A DNA stretch of 6,492 nucleotides, from assembly GCA_021805265.1 (NCBI GenBank), contig JAJZFR010000044.1, positions 1 to 6,492 on the forward strand, written 5' to 3'. The stretch is from Acidobacteriota bacterium. GTDB lineage: Bacteria; Acidobacteriota; Terriglobia; Terriglobales; Acidobacteriaceae. A model generated the notes under the pieces. The model did not search any database. It was not told where the DNA came from and was given only the letters and a program-made list of their open reading frames with translations. Positions 1 to 6,142 of this stretch are shown here, in pieces (the stretch's first letter is position 1; the number at the start of each line of letters is the position of its first letter). The position numbers and the translations under genes were made by a program.

Positions 1-191
1 ACCATCTCTGGCCCTTTGGACGCGCCAACAGCCATCGCTCCGTGACAATACGCGCAGCCCTTGTCGCGAAACAGATCGGCTCCCGCCTGTACCTTCTGCT
101 TTTTTGAAAGCGACAGCGCTGAAGGGGAAAGAGTCAGCGCACAGACCAGAAGGATCAGCGCCGAGGCAGTTGGAAAAGAATTCTTCATCAT
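1..191 (-). CDS. Secreted c-type cytochrome, N-terminal part (partial at left edge)
   Basis: Reading the minus strand from the ATG at 191-189 gives a 63-residue start of a protein that runs off the left edge. Residues 2-5 are MKNS, followed by a hydrophobic stretch (ALILLVCALTLSPSALS), which reads as a Sec signal peptide. The mature part begins near SKKQKVQAGADLFRDKG and contains one haem c attachment site, CAYCH, followed by GAMAVGASKGPEM. This layout, with the haem site shortly after the signal and a small Gly/Ala-rich segment behind it, is typical of small class I mono-haem cytochromes that carry electrons in the periplasm. The distal Met ligand and the rest of the fold lie outside the window. 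Another in-frame ATG lies at 200-198. I prefer 191 because GGAA sits about 9 bases upstream, but neither start has a strong Shine-Dalgarno. The gene follows the large multiheme cytochrome gene on the same strand and may share its transcript. Confidence 0.8.
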   Translation of the reverse strand, partial: MMKNSFPTASALILLVCALTLSPSALSLSKKQKVQAGADLFRDKGCAYCHGAMAVGASKGPEM

Positions 192-323
192 GGGCAACAT
201 TTCCAGTGTACAGAATGCCGCCGCGCTGGCCCGCATTTTCTGTGCTTTGTCAAAAAGGCTTCCACTCTCCGATACAGCGCAACCATGCGGATCGGGAGCA
301 GCTCTCGATTGCGTCGCGACTCG

Positions 324-2870
324 TTACATCCCGCCGCCCGAGATGTACGTGTACTGAATCTTCTGCGGTTTCTGCGCCGCGTCGCCCGTCAGGTCGTGAA
401 CATGCCAGGGAACGCTTTCGCTCACCACCTCGGGATGCTTGCGCAGAAATTCCAGCGCATACACCGAGGACGTCGGGTCGTCCTTCTCGTCGGCAAAACG
501 TGCCGCTTCAAAGCTGGCCTTCGTGCGTTCGCCCATCCGCCGATAGAGAATCGCCAGATTGTAATGCGCCGCCAGATCGTCCGGGTCAACCGCCTGCAAC
601 CGTTCGTAAACCTCACGCGCCTTCGGGTAGTTGTGTTCCTGGTAGTAGCTGAAGCCAAGCTCCCGCAAGGCATCCTTCGAGATCGGATACTTCGCCAGAA
701 CAGCGTCCAAATCGACTATCGCCTGCTCCACCTGGCCTTCGTTTCGCTCGACCAGCGCGCGATAGTAGAGCGCCCGCGGATCGCCCGGCAAAAGTGTCAG
801 CGCCTTCGCCAGATTGGGCCGCGCGTCGTCATATTTTTCCCACAGAATCTCCACCAACGCCATGTTCGTGTACACGTCGGGATAATCCGGACGCAGTGCG
901 GCCACTCGTTCAAAGGCATGCACCGATGCCGCATACTGCTGTGCGTCCAGCAGCGCAATGCCAAAGTTGTTCCAGCGCATCCACTCCGGATTCTCCTCGG
1001 CTCCCGGCTTCGTCGGGCCGTTCGCTCCCAGCGCAAACGTCCGCGTCGCTGAGGTCATATCCACAATCGGTTCCGGGTAGTGTTTTTTGTTCATCGCGAA
1101 GTCGATAAAGTGCTGGTTGAAACGCCGATACCTCACCGTTGCCGTCACCGCAATCGGCCCCACAACATCCTGAGGCACCCGGAAGCGATAGCGTACAAGC
1201 TGGCTCCGCCCGGACTGGATGGTGTTGTTGTAGGCCAGCACCCGGTTATGCCATATCTGGTGCAGGTCGTTGAACTCGCCATTCTTGTTGATGATCCGGT
1301 TGGTGAACGAGTGCGCCGAAGGGTCCAGATAGCCGTCCGGCTGCAGGTAGCCGCTCTCGACCAGCGTCTTCCCGCTCCCGTCCTTCACGGTAAAGTCCAC
1401 CCACGACTCGTAAAAGTCGCGCTGCTCGGGAACATGCGAGTGCGCCGCGCCCTTGTTCTGGATCACCACGTCTGCCACCAGCGTCTCGCCCGCCGCCATC
1501 GAAAAATTCGTCAGACCCAACGGCGCAATCAGCACGGAGTCACTCCGCGTCGCCCCCGCGCTCTCATCTTCCAGCGCAAAAATATCCACATTGAAGACGC
1601 CGTTCTTCAGGAACTCGACCGTCTTCGCCGCCTGCTCGTCGAAATGAAAATACTGCGGGATCAGAGTATTCGCACCCACCCAGCGATGGCTCACCAGCTT
1701 GCCGTCCTTCGCTCCGTAGTCCGACGAACTCGCGGGCAGCGCGTCGCTCTTCATGTGGCAGGTCTGGCACGTTGAAACCACGTCCTTGCGATAGAAGGGA
1801 AGGGGTGACTCCTTCCCGAAGCTCGACGCCTGCCACTCATCAAACAGCCCGAAGGCGCGCAGCCATTTGTAATCGTCCATGGTGCGCGGCAGAGCCGCCT
1901 TGTGGCAGGCCGCGCAGAACTCCGAGGTGTGCAGCAGCGGGCGCATCACCGCCTTCGAGTGACGGTCCAGGTGCGCGAGTATCTCGCTGTCCGGAACCGG
2001 CGTCGTGATCGGCTGGCCTTTCTCGTCCACCATCACCGCCGGGATGCCCATCACGTAGCTGCCCGTGCCCATGTTGATCGTCGAAGTGATCGCGTGACAG
2101 GTCATGCAGGTGACGCCTTCGTCGGCGAACGGGCGCTTGCGCGGCATTCCCTGCGACAGGTCCCCCGAAAGCAGCGCAACCGGATTGTGGCAGCCCTCGC
2201 AGTGCCGCGAATACTGCACACCTTTCTCCGCGATCAGCATGTTCACGTTCTTCAGATACCACGGCGAGCGAAAGCTGTTCGAGTGCGCCGACTCTCGCCA
2301 CTGGTGGTAGCTCTCCTTGTGGCAGTGGCCGCAGTACTCGGCCGTCAGAAAACTCTTCGGGCTGTAGAACTGCCCATTGGTCGTCGTCGCGTTCGAAGGC
2401 AGAAAGGGATGCTCCTTGCCAAAGGCGAAGTTGTAGCGGCCCGCCACGTGCTGGTCATATTGCGTCGGCGGCACATCCGTCAGTGCAGTCGCAGCGGGCG
2501 TCGAAGCCTGTCCAGGAGCTGCGCCAAAGACGCCTTCCTCATCGGTAGCGGGAACCGCGTCGTAGCCAGCCCCAGTCTGTTGCGCTGGTTTTGTCTGTGC
2601 TTGCCCGCCACTGTTCTGGCCACCACTGTTCTGGCCTGTCGCAGCATGAACCGCCGCCTCCATCGAGCCAGGTAACTCGGCCGTCAAGCCAACCAGAAGC
2701 AATATCGCGGAAGCCAACCCCGCAACCATCGCGCAAGCGCGTATTCCAGCCGCAGATCGCGCCTTCGCACGAACCATTGCAGCCGTAAAAAGTCGAATCA
2801 ATGCATGCATGCGAACATGACCCCCTGAGCGCACGGGGAATCGCGCCGGTTTTGAAGCACAGAACCCCAT
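324..2870 (-). CDS. Exported five-haem cytochrome c (cytochrome c554-like) with C-terminal TPR domain
   Basis: This is a large multiheme electron-transfer protein, predicted to be exported. There are five CxxCH haem sites, at about residues 180 (CGHCH), 224 (CEGCH), 255 (CMTCH), 319 (CAACH) and 368 (CQTCH). The first site continues as KESYHQWRESAHS, the Cys-His-Lys-Glu...Trp...Ser-x-His pattern of cytochrome c554-like proteins. A Gly/Gln-rich low-complexity linker lies at about 78-100. A beta-rich region without haem sites spans about 440-615. About five TPR units fill about 631-800 (for example ALRPDYPDVYTNMALVEILW), suggesting protein-protein contacts. A single hydrophobic segment at about 47-63 is followed by VHA-ATG, a possible signal peptidase site. 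The start is uncertain: ATG at 2870 gives an unusually long N-terminal region before the hydrophobic core. In-frame ATGs at 2810 (AGGGGG about 11 bases upstream) and 2777 would give a more normal signal peptide. The stop is TAA at 326-324. The redox partner and substrate are unknown. Confidence 0.88.
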   Translation of the reverse strand: MGFCASKPARFPVRSGGHVRMHALIRLFTAAMVRAKARSAAGIRACAMVAGLASAILLLVGLTAELPGSMEAAVHAATGQNSGGQNSGGQAQTKPAQQTGAGYDAVPATDEEGVFGAAPGQASTPAATALTDVPPTQYDQHVAGRYNFAFGKEHPFLPSNATTTNGQFYSPKSFLTAEYCGHCHKESYHQWRESAHSNSFRSPWYLKNVNMLIAEKGVQYSRHCEGCHNPVALLSGDLSQGMPRKRPFADEGVTCMTCHAITSTINMGTGSYVMGIPAVMVDEKGQPITTPVPDSEILAHLDRHSKAVMRPLLHTSEFCAACHKAALPRTMDDYKWLRAFGLFDEWQASSFGKESPLPFYRKDVVSTCQTCHMKSDALPASSSDYGAKDGKLVSHRWVGANTLIPQYFHFDEQAAKTVEFLKNGVFNVDIFALEDESAGATRSDSVLIAPLGLTNFSMAAGETLVADVVIQNKGAAHSHVPEQRDFYESWVDFTVKDGSGKTLVESGYLQPDGYLDPSAHSFTNRIINKNGEFNDLHQIWHNRVLAYNNTIQSGRSQLVRYRFRVPQDVVGPIAVTATVRYRRFNQHFIDFAMNKKHYPEPIVDMTSATRTFALGANGPTKPGAEENPEWMRWNNFGIALLDAQQYAASVHAFERVAALRPDYPDVYTNMALVEILWEKYDDARPNLAKALTLLPGDPRALYYRALVERNEGQVEQAIVDLDAVLAKYPISKDALRELGFSYYQEHNYPKAREVYERLQAVDPDDLAAHYNLAILYRRMGERTKASFEAARFADEKDDPTSSVYALEFLRKHPEVVSESVPWHVHDLTGDAAQKPQKIQYTYISGGGM
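2608..2637. repeat. Two tandem 15-bp copies inside the cytochrome linker
   Basis: The unit CCACTGTTCTGGCCA occurs at 2608-2622 and again, with a change only in the last base, at 2623-2637. On the minus strand it encodes the doubled peptide NSGGQ-NSGGQ, in the flexible linker between the signal region and the haem domain of the multiheme cytochrome. The unit length is a multiple of three, so copy-number change by slippage would lengthen or shorten the linker without a frameshift. Confidence 0.8.
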
Positions 2871-2967
2871 TCTGCGCTAGCCTAACAGCCTCCTCGGCAG
2901 GTTTGTCTTCCACCTTTGGATGGAGAGAAAACTATGCGTTCAACCTCACCCGCGCCGCTTCCATTTT

Positions 2968-2987
2968 TCGGATAGTGGGATAACCGA
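2968..2987. repeat. Imperfect inverted repeat TCGGATA-N6-TAACCGA
   Basis: The arms TCGGATA (2968-2974) and TAACCGA (2981-2987) pair at 6 of 7 positions across a 6-base spacer. The left arm is identical to the right arm of the perfect repeat about 100 bases further on (3069-3075), in the same orientation. The size and spacing would suit a dimeric transcription factor, but no regulator gene is in the window and the function is inferred only from position. Confidence 0.4.
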
Positions 2988-3054
2988 ACCAGGAGGCAAC
3001 TCAGGCAGTAGCGCGCCGAATGGGGAATCTTTTACCATGGAGCGCGAAGAAACA

Positions 3055-3086
3055 TATCCGAACCGGGATCGGATACTCTGCCCGGT
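3055..3086 (+). promoter_or_regulatory. Hairpin with possible pseudoknot in the presumed nuoA leader
   Basis: A perfect 7-bp inverted repeat has arms TATCCGA (3055-3061) and TCGGATA (3069-3075) around the loop ACCGGGA. The loop bases ACCGGG (3062-3067) are in turn exactly complementary to CCCGGT (3081-3086), with CTCTG between. As RNA on the nuo strand this is either a compact H-type pseudoknot or a pair of competing hairpins. As DNA it could be an operator. It lies about 100 bases upstream of nuoA, so it is in the leader only if transcription starts upstream of it. I do not recognise it as a known riboswitch class. Confidence 0.35.
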
Positions 3087-3148
3087 CAATGCACGCAGAC
3101 GACCCAGGCAGGCGCAAGCTGGTACGGTAGTGAGTGGGGCAGGCTAGA

Positions 3149-3163
3149 CAATCGAACCGATTG
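3149..3163. promoter_or_regulatory. Inverted repeat CAATCG-AAC-CGATTG upstream of nuoA
   Basis: Two perfect 6-base arms, CAATCG (3149-3154) and CGATTG (3158-3163), surround a 3-base centre. The repeat ends 25 bases before the nuoA start codon. It shares the core CGAACC with the other repeats of this region. The close spacing makes it a candidate operator, or a short hairpin near the ribosome entry site. No T-run follows, so it is not an intrinsic terminator. Confidence 0.4.
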
Positions 3164-3188
3164 CCAACTCAATCTGGACACACAAACC

Positions 3189-3560
3189 ATGGCGACAGGT
3201 CTTTACTTTCCAATACTGATTCTCTTCCTCGCGGCGCTCGGCTTTGCCATGGCCCCGCTCTTGCTGGCCCAGCTTTGGGCGCGCCTTGTCTCCCCGCCCA
3301 AGCCCAACGCCATCAAAAACGCCATTTACGAGTGCGGCCTCGAATCCAGAGGAGACGCCTGGGTCCAGTTCCGCTCCGGCTATTACCTCTACGCCATCAT
3401 CTTTCTTGTCTTCGATGTCGAGGCCATTTTCCTGCTGCCTTTTGCGGTAGCCTTTACCGGCCTTGGCGTCAGCGCCTGCCTGGCCATGCTGGTCTTTGTT
3501 CTGCTCCTGGCCGAGGGGCTTGCCTGGGCTTGGGCCAAAGGCGTACTGACCTGGGCCTGA
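3189..3560 (+). CDS. nuoA: NADH-quinone oxidoreductase subunit A
   Basis: NuoA is a small membrane subunit of respiratory complex I, placed where the peripheral arm meets the proton-pumping arm. The product has 123 residues, the usual length for the family. Three hydrophobic segments are visible, at about 6-27, 65-85 and 92-112. The family-typical IYECGLE lies at about 46-52 on the loop between helices 1 and 2, with the conserved Cys at 49. The conserved acidic pair in FDVEAIF is at 75-81 (D76, E78) in helix 2. The start ATG at 3189 gives MATGLYFP, which fits the family N-terminus. The upstream sequence has no good Shine-Dalgarno, only CTGGA about 11 bases away. The gene opens the operon, and its stop TGA (3558-3560) shares one base with the ATG of a 20-codon ORF leading into nuoB. 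Confidence 0.95.
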   Translation: MATGLYFPILILFLAALGFAMAPLLLAQLWARLVSPPKPNAIKNAIYECGLESRGDAWVQFRSGYYLYAIIFLVFDVEAIFLLPFAVAFTGLGVSACLAMLVFVLLLAEGLAWAWAKGVLTWA

Positions 3561-3622
3561 TGGCGCGCGAAACCGTACGATTTGAATTGCTTACCAAATG
3601 GGGAGTTGTGGATGGCTGCTGA
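3560..3622 (+). CDS. Possible 20-residue bridging ORF between nuoA and nuoB
   Basis: An ATG at 3560-3562 overlaps the last base of the nuoA stop (TGATG). It opens a 20-codon frame, MARETVRFELLTKWGVVDGC, that ends with TGA at 3620-3622, eleven bases inside nuoB. The start has no Shine-Dalgarno of its own, so translation would depend on re-initiation after nuoA. Ending just past the nuoB start, it could carry ribosomes to nuoB across the 51-base gap. It resembles no protein I know, and a chance frame of this length is easily possible. Confidence 0.2.
   Translation: MARETVRFELLTKWGVVDGC
3600..3605 (+). promoter_or_regulatory. Ribosome binding site of nuoB
   Basis: GGGGAG at 3600-3605 stands six bases before the ATG at 3612. 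It decides the start in favour of 3612 over the in-frame TTG at 3582, which would add ten residues (beginning MNCLPNGELW) unlike any NuoB N-terminus I know. Confidence 0.7.
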
Positions 3623-4271
3623 ACCGGAGTTGCAACCGGATTTGAAGATCGAGCTTGGCAAGCAGGGAGTCTTCGTGACCACCCTCAATGAACTCTACAA
3701 CTGGGGACGCAAAAACTCCGTCTGGCCCATGCAGTTTGGTCTCGCCTGCTGCGCCATTGAGATGATCGCCACAACCATGGCCCGTTACGATCTCGCCCGC
3801 TTCGGAGCCGAGGTCTTTCGTCCCTCGCCCCGCCAGGCTGACCTCATGATCATCTCCGGCACCGTCACCAAAAAAATGGCACCCCAGGTCGTCCGACTCT
3901 ACAACCAGATGGCCGAGCCGCGCTATGTCATTGCCATGGGTGCCTGCGCCATCTCCGGCGGACCGTTCAAGCAGGGCTATAACGTGCTCAAGGGCATCGA
4001 CCGTTACATTCCCGTCGATGTCCACATTCCCGGCTGTCCGCCGCGCCCCGAGGCATTGATCCACGCCTTCATGACCCTCCAGAAAAAGATCGCAGCCCAG
4101 CCGCTCACCGGCGAAGATCGCCCGCGCCATCTCGATGCCGAAGCCCAGGGCGAGTTTCCTGTTCCCGTGCCCGGCGCTCACGACCTCGAGCCGCCCGTTA
4201 ACCGCCTGGTCTGGCCGCTGCCCGCCCCAGCGACTGATTTAACGGCTGCTGCGGCAAAGGAGCCGGCATGA
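3612..4271 (+). CDS. nuoB: NADH-quinone oxidoreductase subunit B (cluster N2 subunit)
   Basis: NuoB binds the terminal [4Fe-4S] cluster N2, which passes electrons to quinone at the NuoB/NuoD interface. The product has 219 residues. All four N2 ligands are visible: the adjacent pair Cys46-Cys47 in FGLACCAIEM, Cys112 in MGACAISGGPF and Cys142 in PGCPPRPEALI. The block FRPSPRQADLMIISGTVTKK (70-89) is also family-typical. After about residue 165 a Pro/Ala-rich tail of about 55 residues (ending LTAAAAKEPA) extends past the conserved core. Such tails vary between species and the function of this one is unknown. The last bases overlap nuoC by ATGA, pointing to coupled translation. Confidence 0.96.
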   Translation: MAAEPELQPDLKIELGKQGVFVTTLNELYNWGRKNSVWPMQFGLACCAIEMIATTMARYDLARFGAEVFRPSPRQADLMIISGTVTKKMAPQVVRLYNQMAEPRYVIAMGACAISGGPFKQGYNVLKGIDRYIPVDVHIPGCPPRPEALIHAFMTLQKKIAAQPLTGEDRPRHLDAEAQGEFPVPVPGAHDLEPPVNRLVWPLPAPATDLTAAAAKEPA

Positions 4272-4963
4272 AGTCCACCGAGCTGCTCCTCGACGAACTC
4301 AAGTCTGCATTGCCCGGCGTCGAAATCGAACTGGTCATGAACCCCAGCGTCTCCGCCCAGCATTCCCTGCGCGTCGCTCCCAAGGACGCGCTTCGAGTCG
4401 CCGCCTATCTGCGCGACGTTGCGGGCTACGACTACTGCTCCAACGTCACCGGCGTCGATTGGCTGGACAAGGAGACAACGGAAAAGATCAGGACCACGAA
4501 GACTGTAACCAGGACCGTCGATGGCATCGATGGCATTGCACAGGCAGCCGAAGAGATCGTCGAAGAGACTGTCAAGCGCGTCGAGCCGGGCTGCCTCGAA
4601 GCCGTCTATCACCTCTACTCCATGCGCCTTGGACCCACCGATCCGCATCCTCCAGTGGTGCTGCGCATGCGCACCCTCAACCGCATCGACCAGGTCGAGT
4701 TGCCCTCGCTGACCCCCGTCTGGCGCGCTGCCGAGTTTCAGGAACGCGAAATCTTTGACCTCTATGGCATTGTCTTCACCGGCCACCGCGACCTTCGCCG
4801 CATCCTCATGTGGGACGAGTTCGAGGATCACCCCATGCGTCGCGATTACGTCGATCCCGACGACTTCGAGTACGAGCCAACCCCCCACGACGAGGTGCTC
4901 AAGCGCGCCGAAGAATACAAGGCCAGCCTGGCCGCCGAATTGCCCGTAGGAGAGGTGCGATGA
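4268..4963 (+). CDS. nuoC: NADH-quinone oxidoreductase subunit C with internal insertion
   Basis: NuoC (30-kDa subunit) is part of the peripheral arm of complex I and braces NuoD and NuoB near the quinone site. The product has 231 residues. The family signature is clear: EREIFDLYGIVFTGHRDLRR (159-178) followed by ILMWDEFEDHPMRRDY. The N-terminal half has the usual LRDVAGYDYCSNVTGVDWLD (48-67), which in most family members runs almost directly into the strand seen here as LEAVYHLYS (110-118). Between them lie about 40 extra, strongly charged residues (KETTEKIRTTK... to ...VEETVKRVEPG). The reading frame is intact through the insertion. NuoC is separate from NuoD here, unlike the fused NuoCD of E. 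coli. The start ATG overlaps the nuoB stop and the stop overlaps the nuoD start (ATGA in both cases). Confidence 0.95.
   Translation: MKSTELLLDELKSALPGVEIELVMNPSVSAQHSLRVAPKDALRVAAYLRDVAGYDYCSNVTGVDWLDKETTEKIRTTKTVTRTVDGIDGIAQAAEEIVEETVKRVEPGCLEAVYHLYSMRLGPTDPHPPVVLRMRTLNRIDQVELPSLTPVWRAAEFQEREIFDLYGIVFTGHRDLRRILMWDEFEDHPMRRDYVDPDDFEYEPTPHDEVLKRAEEYKASLAAELPVGEVR
4948..4955 (+). promoter_or_regulatory. Ribosome binding site of nuoD
   Basis: AGGAGAGG at 4948-4955 lies just before the ATG at 4960 (seven bases from the AGGAG part), inside the 3' end of nuoC. It fixes the nuoD start at 4960 although the frame stays open further upstream, to an ATG at 4810. The upstream part would be an Arg-rich out-of-frame reading of nuoC. 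Confidence 0.8.
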
Positions 4964-6117
4964 GCGCCACCGAATTGCCCGATCTGAACACATTCCTGCC
5001 TCCGATGATCGAGCCGGAGGGCGACCTGCTCGAGGTCGCCATGGGCCCCCATCACCCCTCGACCCACGGCGTCTTCCGCATGGACGTGGCCCTCGACGGA
5101 GAGCGCGTCATCCGCCTCAAGCCGGTCTTCGGCTATCTCCATCGCAATCACGAAAAGATCGCCGAGAAGACCACCTATCTCGCATCCATGCCCTACACCG
5201 ACCGCCTCGACTACTTCTGCTCGATGACCAACAACTGGGCCTACGCGCTGGCCGTTGAAAAGTTGGCTGGCATCGAGGTTCCCGAGCGCGCCGAATACAT
5301 CCGCGTCATCACCGCCGAACTCACACGTATCCAGAACCACGCCAGCGCCGTCGGCTTCCTCATGCAGGAGATGGGTGCCAGCGGTACGCCGCTCATGTAC
5401 GCCTTCCGCGAACGCGAAAAAATTCTCGACCTCTTCGAGTCGCTCAGTGGCTCGCGCATGATGTGCAACTACATGCGCTTCGGCGGCTGCCGCGTGGACC
5501 TGCCCGCCGGTTGGATCGAGCAGGCGAAGCAGATCGTCGCCGGCCTGCCGCAGTTTATCGACGAGACAGAAGCCCTGCTCACCGGCAACGAGATTCTCAT
5601 GGCCCGCTCCCAGGGCGTCGGCGTACTCCGGCCAGACCTCGCCGTCAACGCGGGCGTTACCGGCGTCATGCTGCGCGCGACCGGCGTCAACTACGACCTG
5701 CGCAAGGTCGATCGCTACGGCATCTATGACAGCTTCCAGTTCCGCGTACCCCTCGGCGATCACGGCGACATCTACGACCGCTACATGCTGCGTGTGCTCG
5801 AAATGCGCGAGTCGGTAAAAATTCTCGAGCAGGCGCTGCCCCGGATTCCCGCCGGGCCGATCCTCGATCCCAAATCCAGGCCGCGCGGCTTCCGCCCCAA
5901 ACCCGGCGAGGCCTACGGACGCATCGAAGCGCCCAAGGGCGAGCTGGGCTTTTACCTCATCAGCGACGGCTCCGGCAATCCCTATCGCTATCGCGTCCGG
6001 CCGCCGTCGCTCATCAACCTGACCATCCTCGAAGACATGTGTCTGGGGCAGAATGTGGCCGACGTGGTGCTCATCTTTGGCAGTGTGGACATCGTCCTCG
6101 GCGAGGTTGACCGCTAA
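4960..6117 (+). CDS. nuoD: NADH-quinone oxidoreductase subunit D (quinone-site subunit)
   Basis: NuoD (49-kDa subunit) forms most of the quinone-binding cavity of complex I together with NuoB. The product has 385 residues, a normal length. Visible landmarks are MGPHHPSTHGVFR (28-40), YTDRLDYFCSM (79-89), LTRIQNHASAVGFLMQEMGA (121-140), YAFREREKILDLFE (147-160) and the C-terminal VDIVLGEVDR. His36 and Tyr85 sit where the quinone-headgroup His and Tyr are found in the family: the spacing of 49 residues equals that of His38/Tyr87 in Thermus Nqo4. The protein lacks the paired CxxC ligands of the related NiFe-hydrogenase large subunits, so it is a complex I subunit and not a hydrogenase. The stop TAA is followed at once by a second stop in another frame, and nuoI starts 25 bases later. 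Confidence 0.96.
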   Translation: MSATELPDLNTFLPPMIEPEGDLLEVAMGPHHPSTHGVFRMDVALDGERVIRLKPVFGYLHRNHEKIAEKTTYLASMPYTDRLDYFCSMTNNWAYALAVEKLAGIEVPERAEYIRVITAELTRIQNHASAVGFLMQEMGASGTPLMYAFREREKILDLFESLSGSRMMCNYMRFGGCRVDLPAGWIEQAKQIVAGLPQFIDETEALLTGNEILMARSQGVGVLRPDLAVNAGVTGVMLRATGVNYDLRKVDRYGIYDSFQFRVPLGDHGDIYDRYMLRVLEMRESVKILEQALPRIPAGPILDPKSRPRGFRPKPGEAYGRIEAPKGELGFYLISDGSGNPYRYRVRPPSLINLTILEDMCLGQNVADVVLIFGSVDIVLGEVDR

Positions 6118-6133
6118 TGAAAACCCCTGCAAT

Positions 6134-6138
6134 GGAGG
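6134..6138 (+). promoter_or_regulatory. Ribosome binding site of nuoI
   Basis: GGAGG at 6134-6138, four bases before ATG 6143, supports that start. Both lie in the 25-base gap after nuoD and the beginning of nuoI. Confidence 0.65.
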
Positions 6139-6142
6139 CGCG

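Larger units (their letters stand above)
2871..3188. promoter_or_regulatory. Divergent intergenic region between the cytochrome and nuo operons
   Basis: This 318-base stretch separates two units that point away from each other, so it should hold promoters for both. I see no convincing paired -35/-10 elements on either strand. What does stand out is a cluster of inverted repeats sharing TCGGATA/CCGAACC-like words (2968-2987, 3055-3086, 3149-3163), each listed separately. On the minus strand GAGGAGG (complement of 2889-2895) lies 18 bases from the ATG at 2870, which is too far for an ideal ribosome binding site. The plus-strand AGGAGG at 2991-2996 is not followed by a start codon at useful spacing. 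The region is predicted to be regulatory from its position. Confidence 0.6.

Noticed and set aside
225..253. TTGACA-like -35 box on the minus strand (complement of 248-253) upstream of the small cytochrome
   Set aside because: At 16-18 bases downstream the sequence is GCCAGC-like and not a -10 box. TACACT is too far away. No promoter is called here.
192..323. Terminator between the two minus-strand cytochrome genes
   Set aside because: I found no GC-rich hairpin followed by a T-run on the minus strand in this 132-base gap, so co-transcription remains open.
1902..2675. Plus-strand open frames of about 250 codons (also 285-1052 and 1080-1775) opposite the multiheme cytochrome
   Set aside because: Their products are Arg-rich and without domains, and the minus-strand frame has five haem motifs and TPR units. 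They are shadows of that gene.
3038..3147. A 36-codon ORF in the intergenic region, starting at the ATG at 3038 (GGGGA about 10 bases upstream)
   Set aside because: The sequence MEREETYPNRDRILCPVNAR and its Arg/Gln-rich remainder show no known motif. The frame covers the inverted repeat at 3055-3075, so non-coding structure explains the bases as well. A small peptide cannot be excluded.
4960..6117. NiFe-hydrogenase large subunit instead of NuoD
   Set aside because: The N- and C-terminal CxxC metal-ligand pairs are absent, while the complex I quinone-site motifs GPHHPSTHG and YTDRLDY are present.
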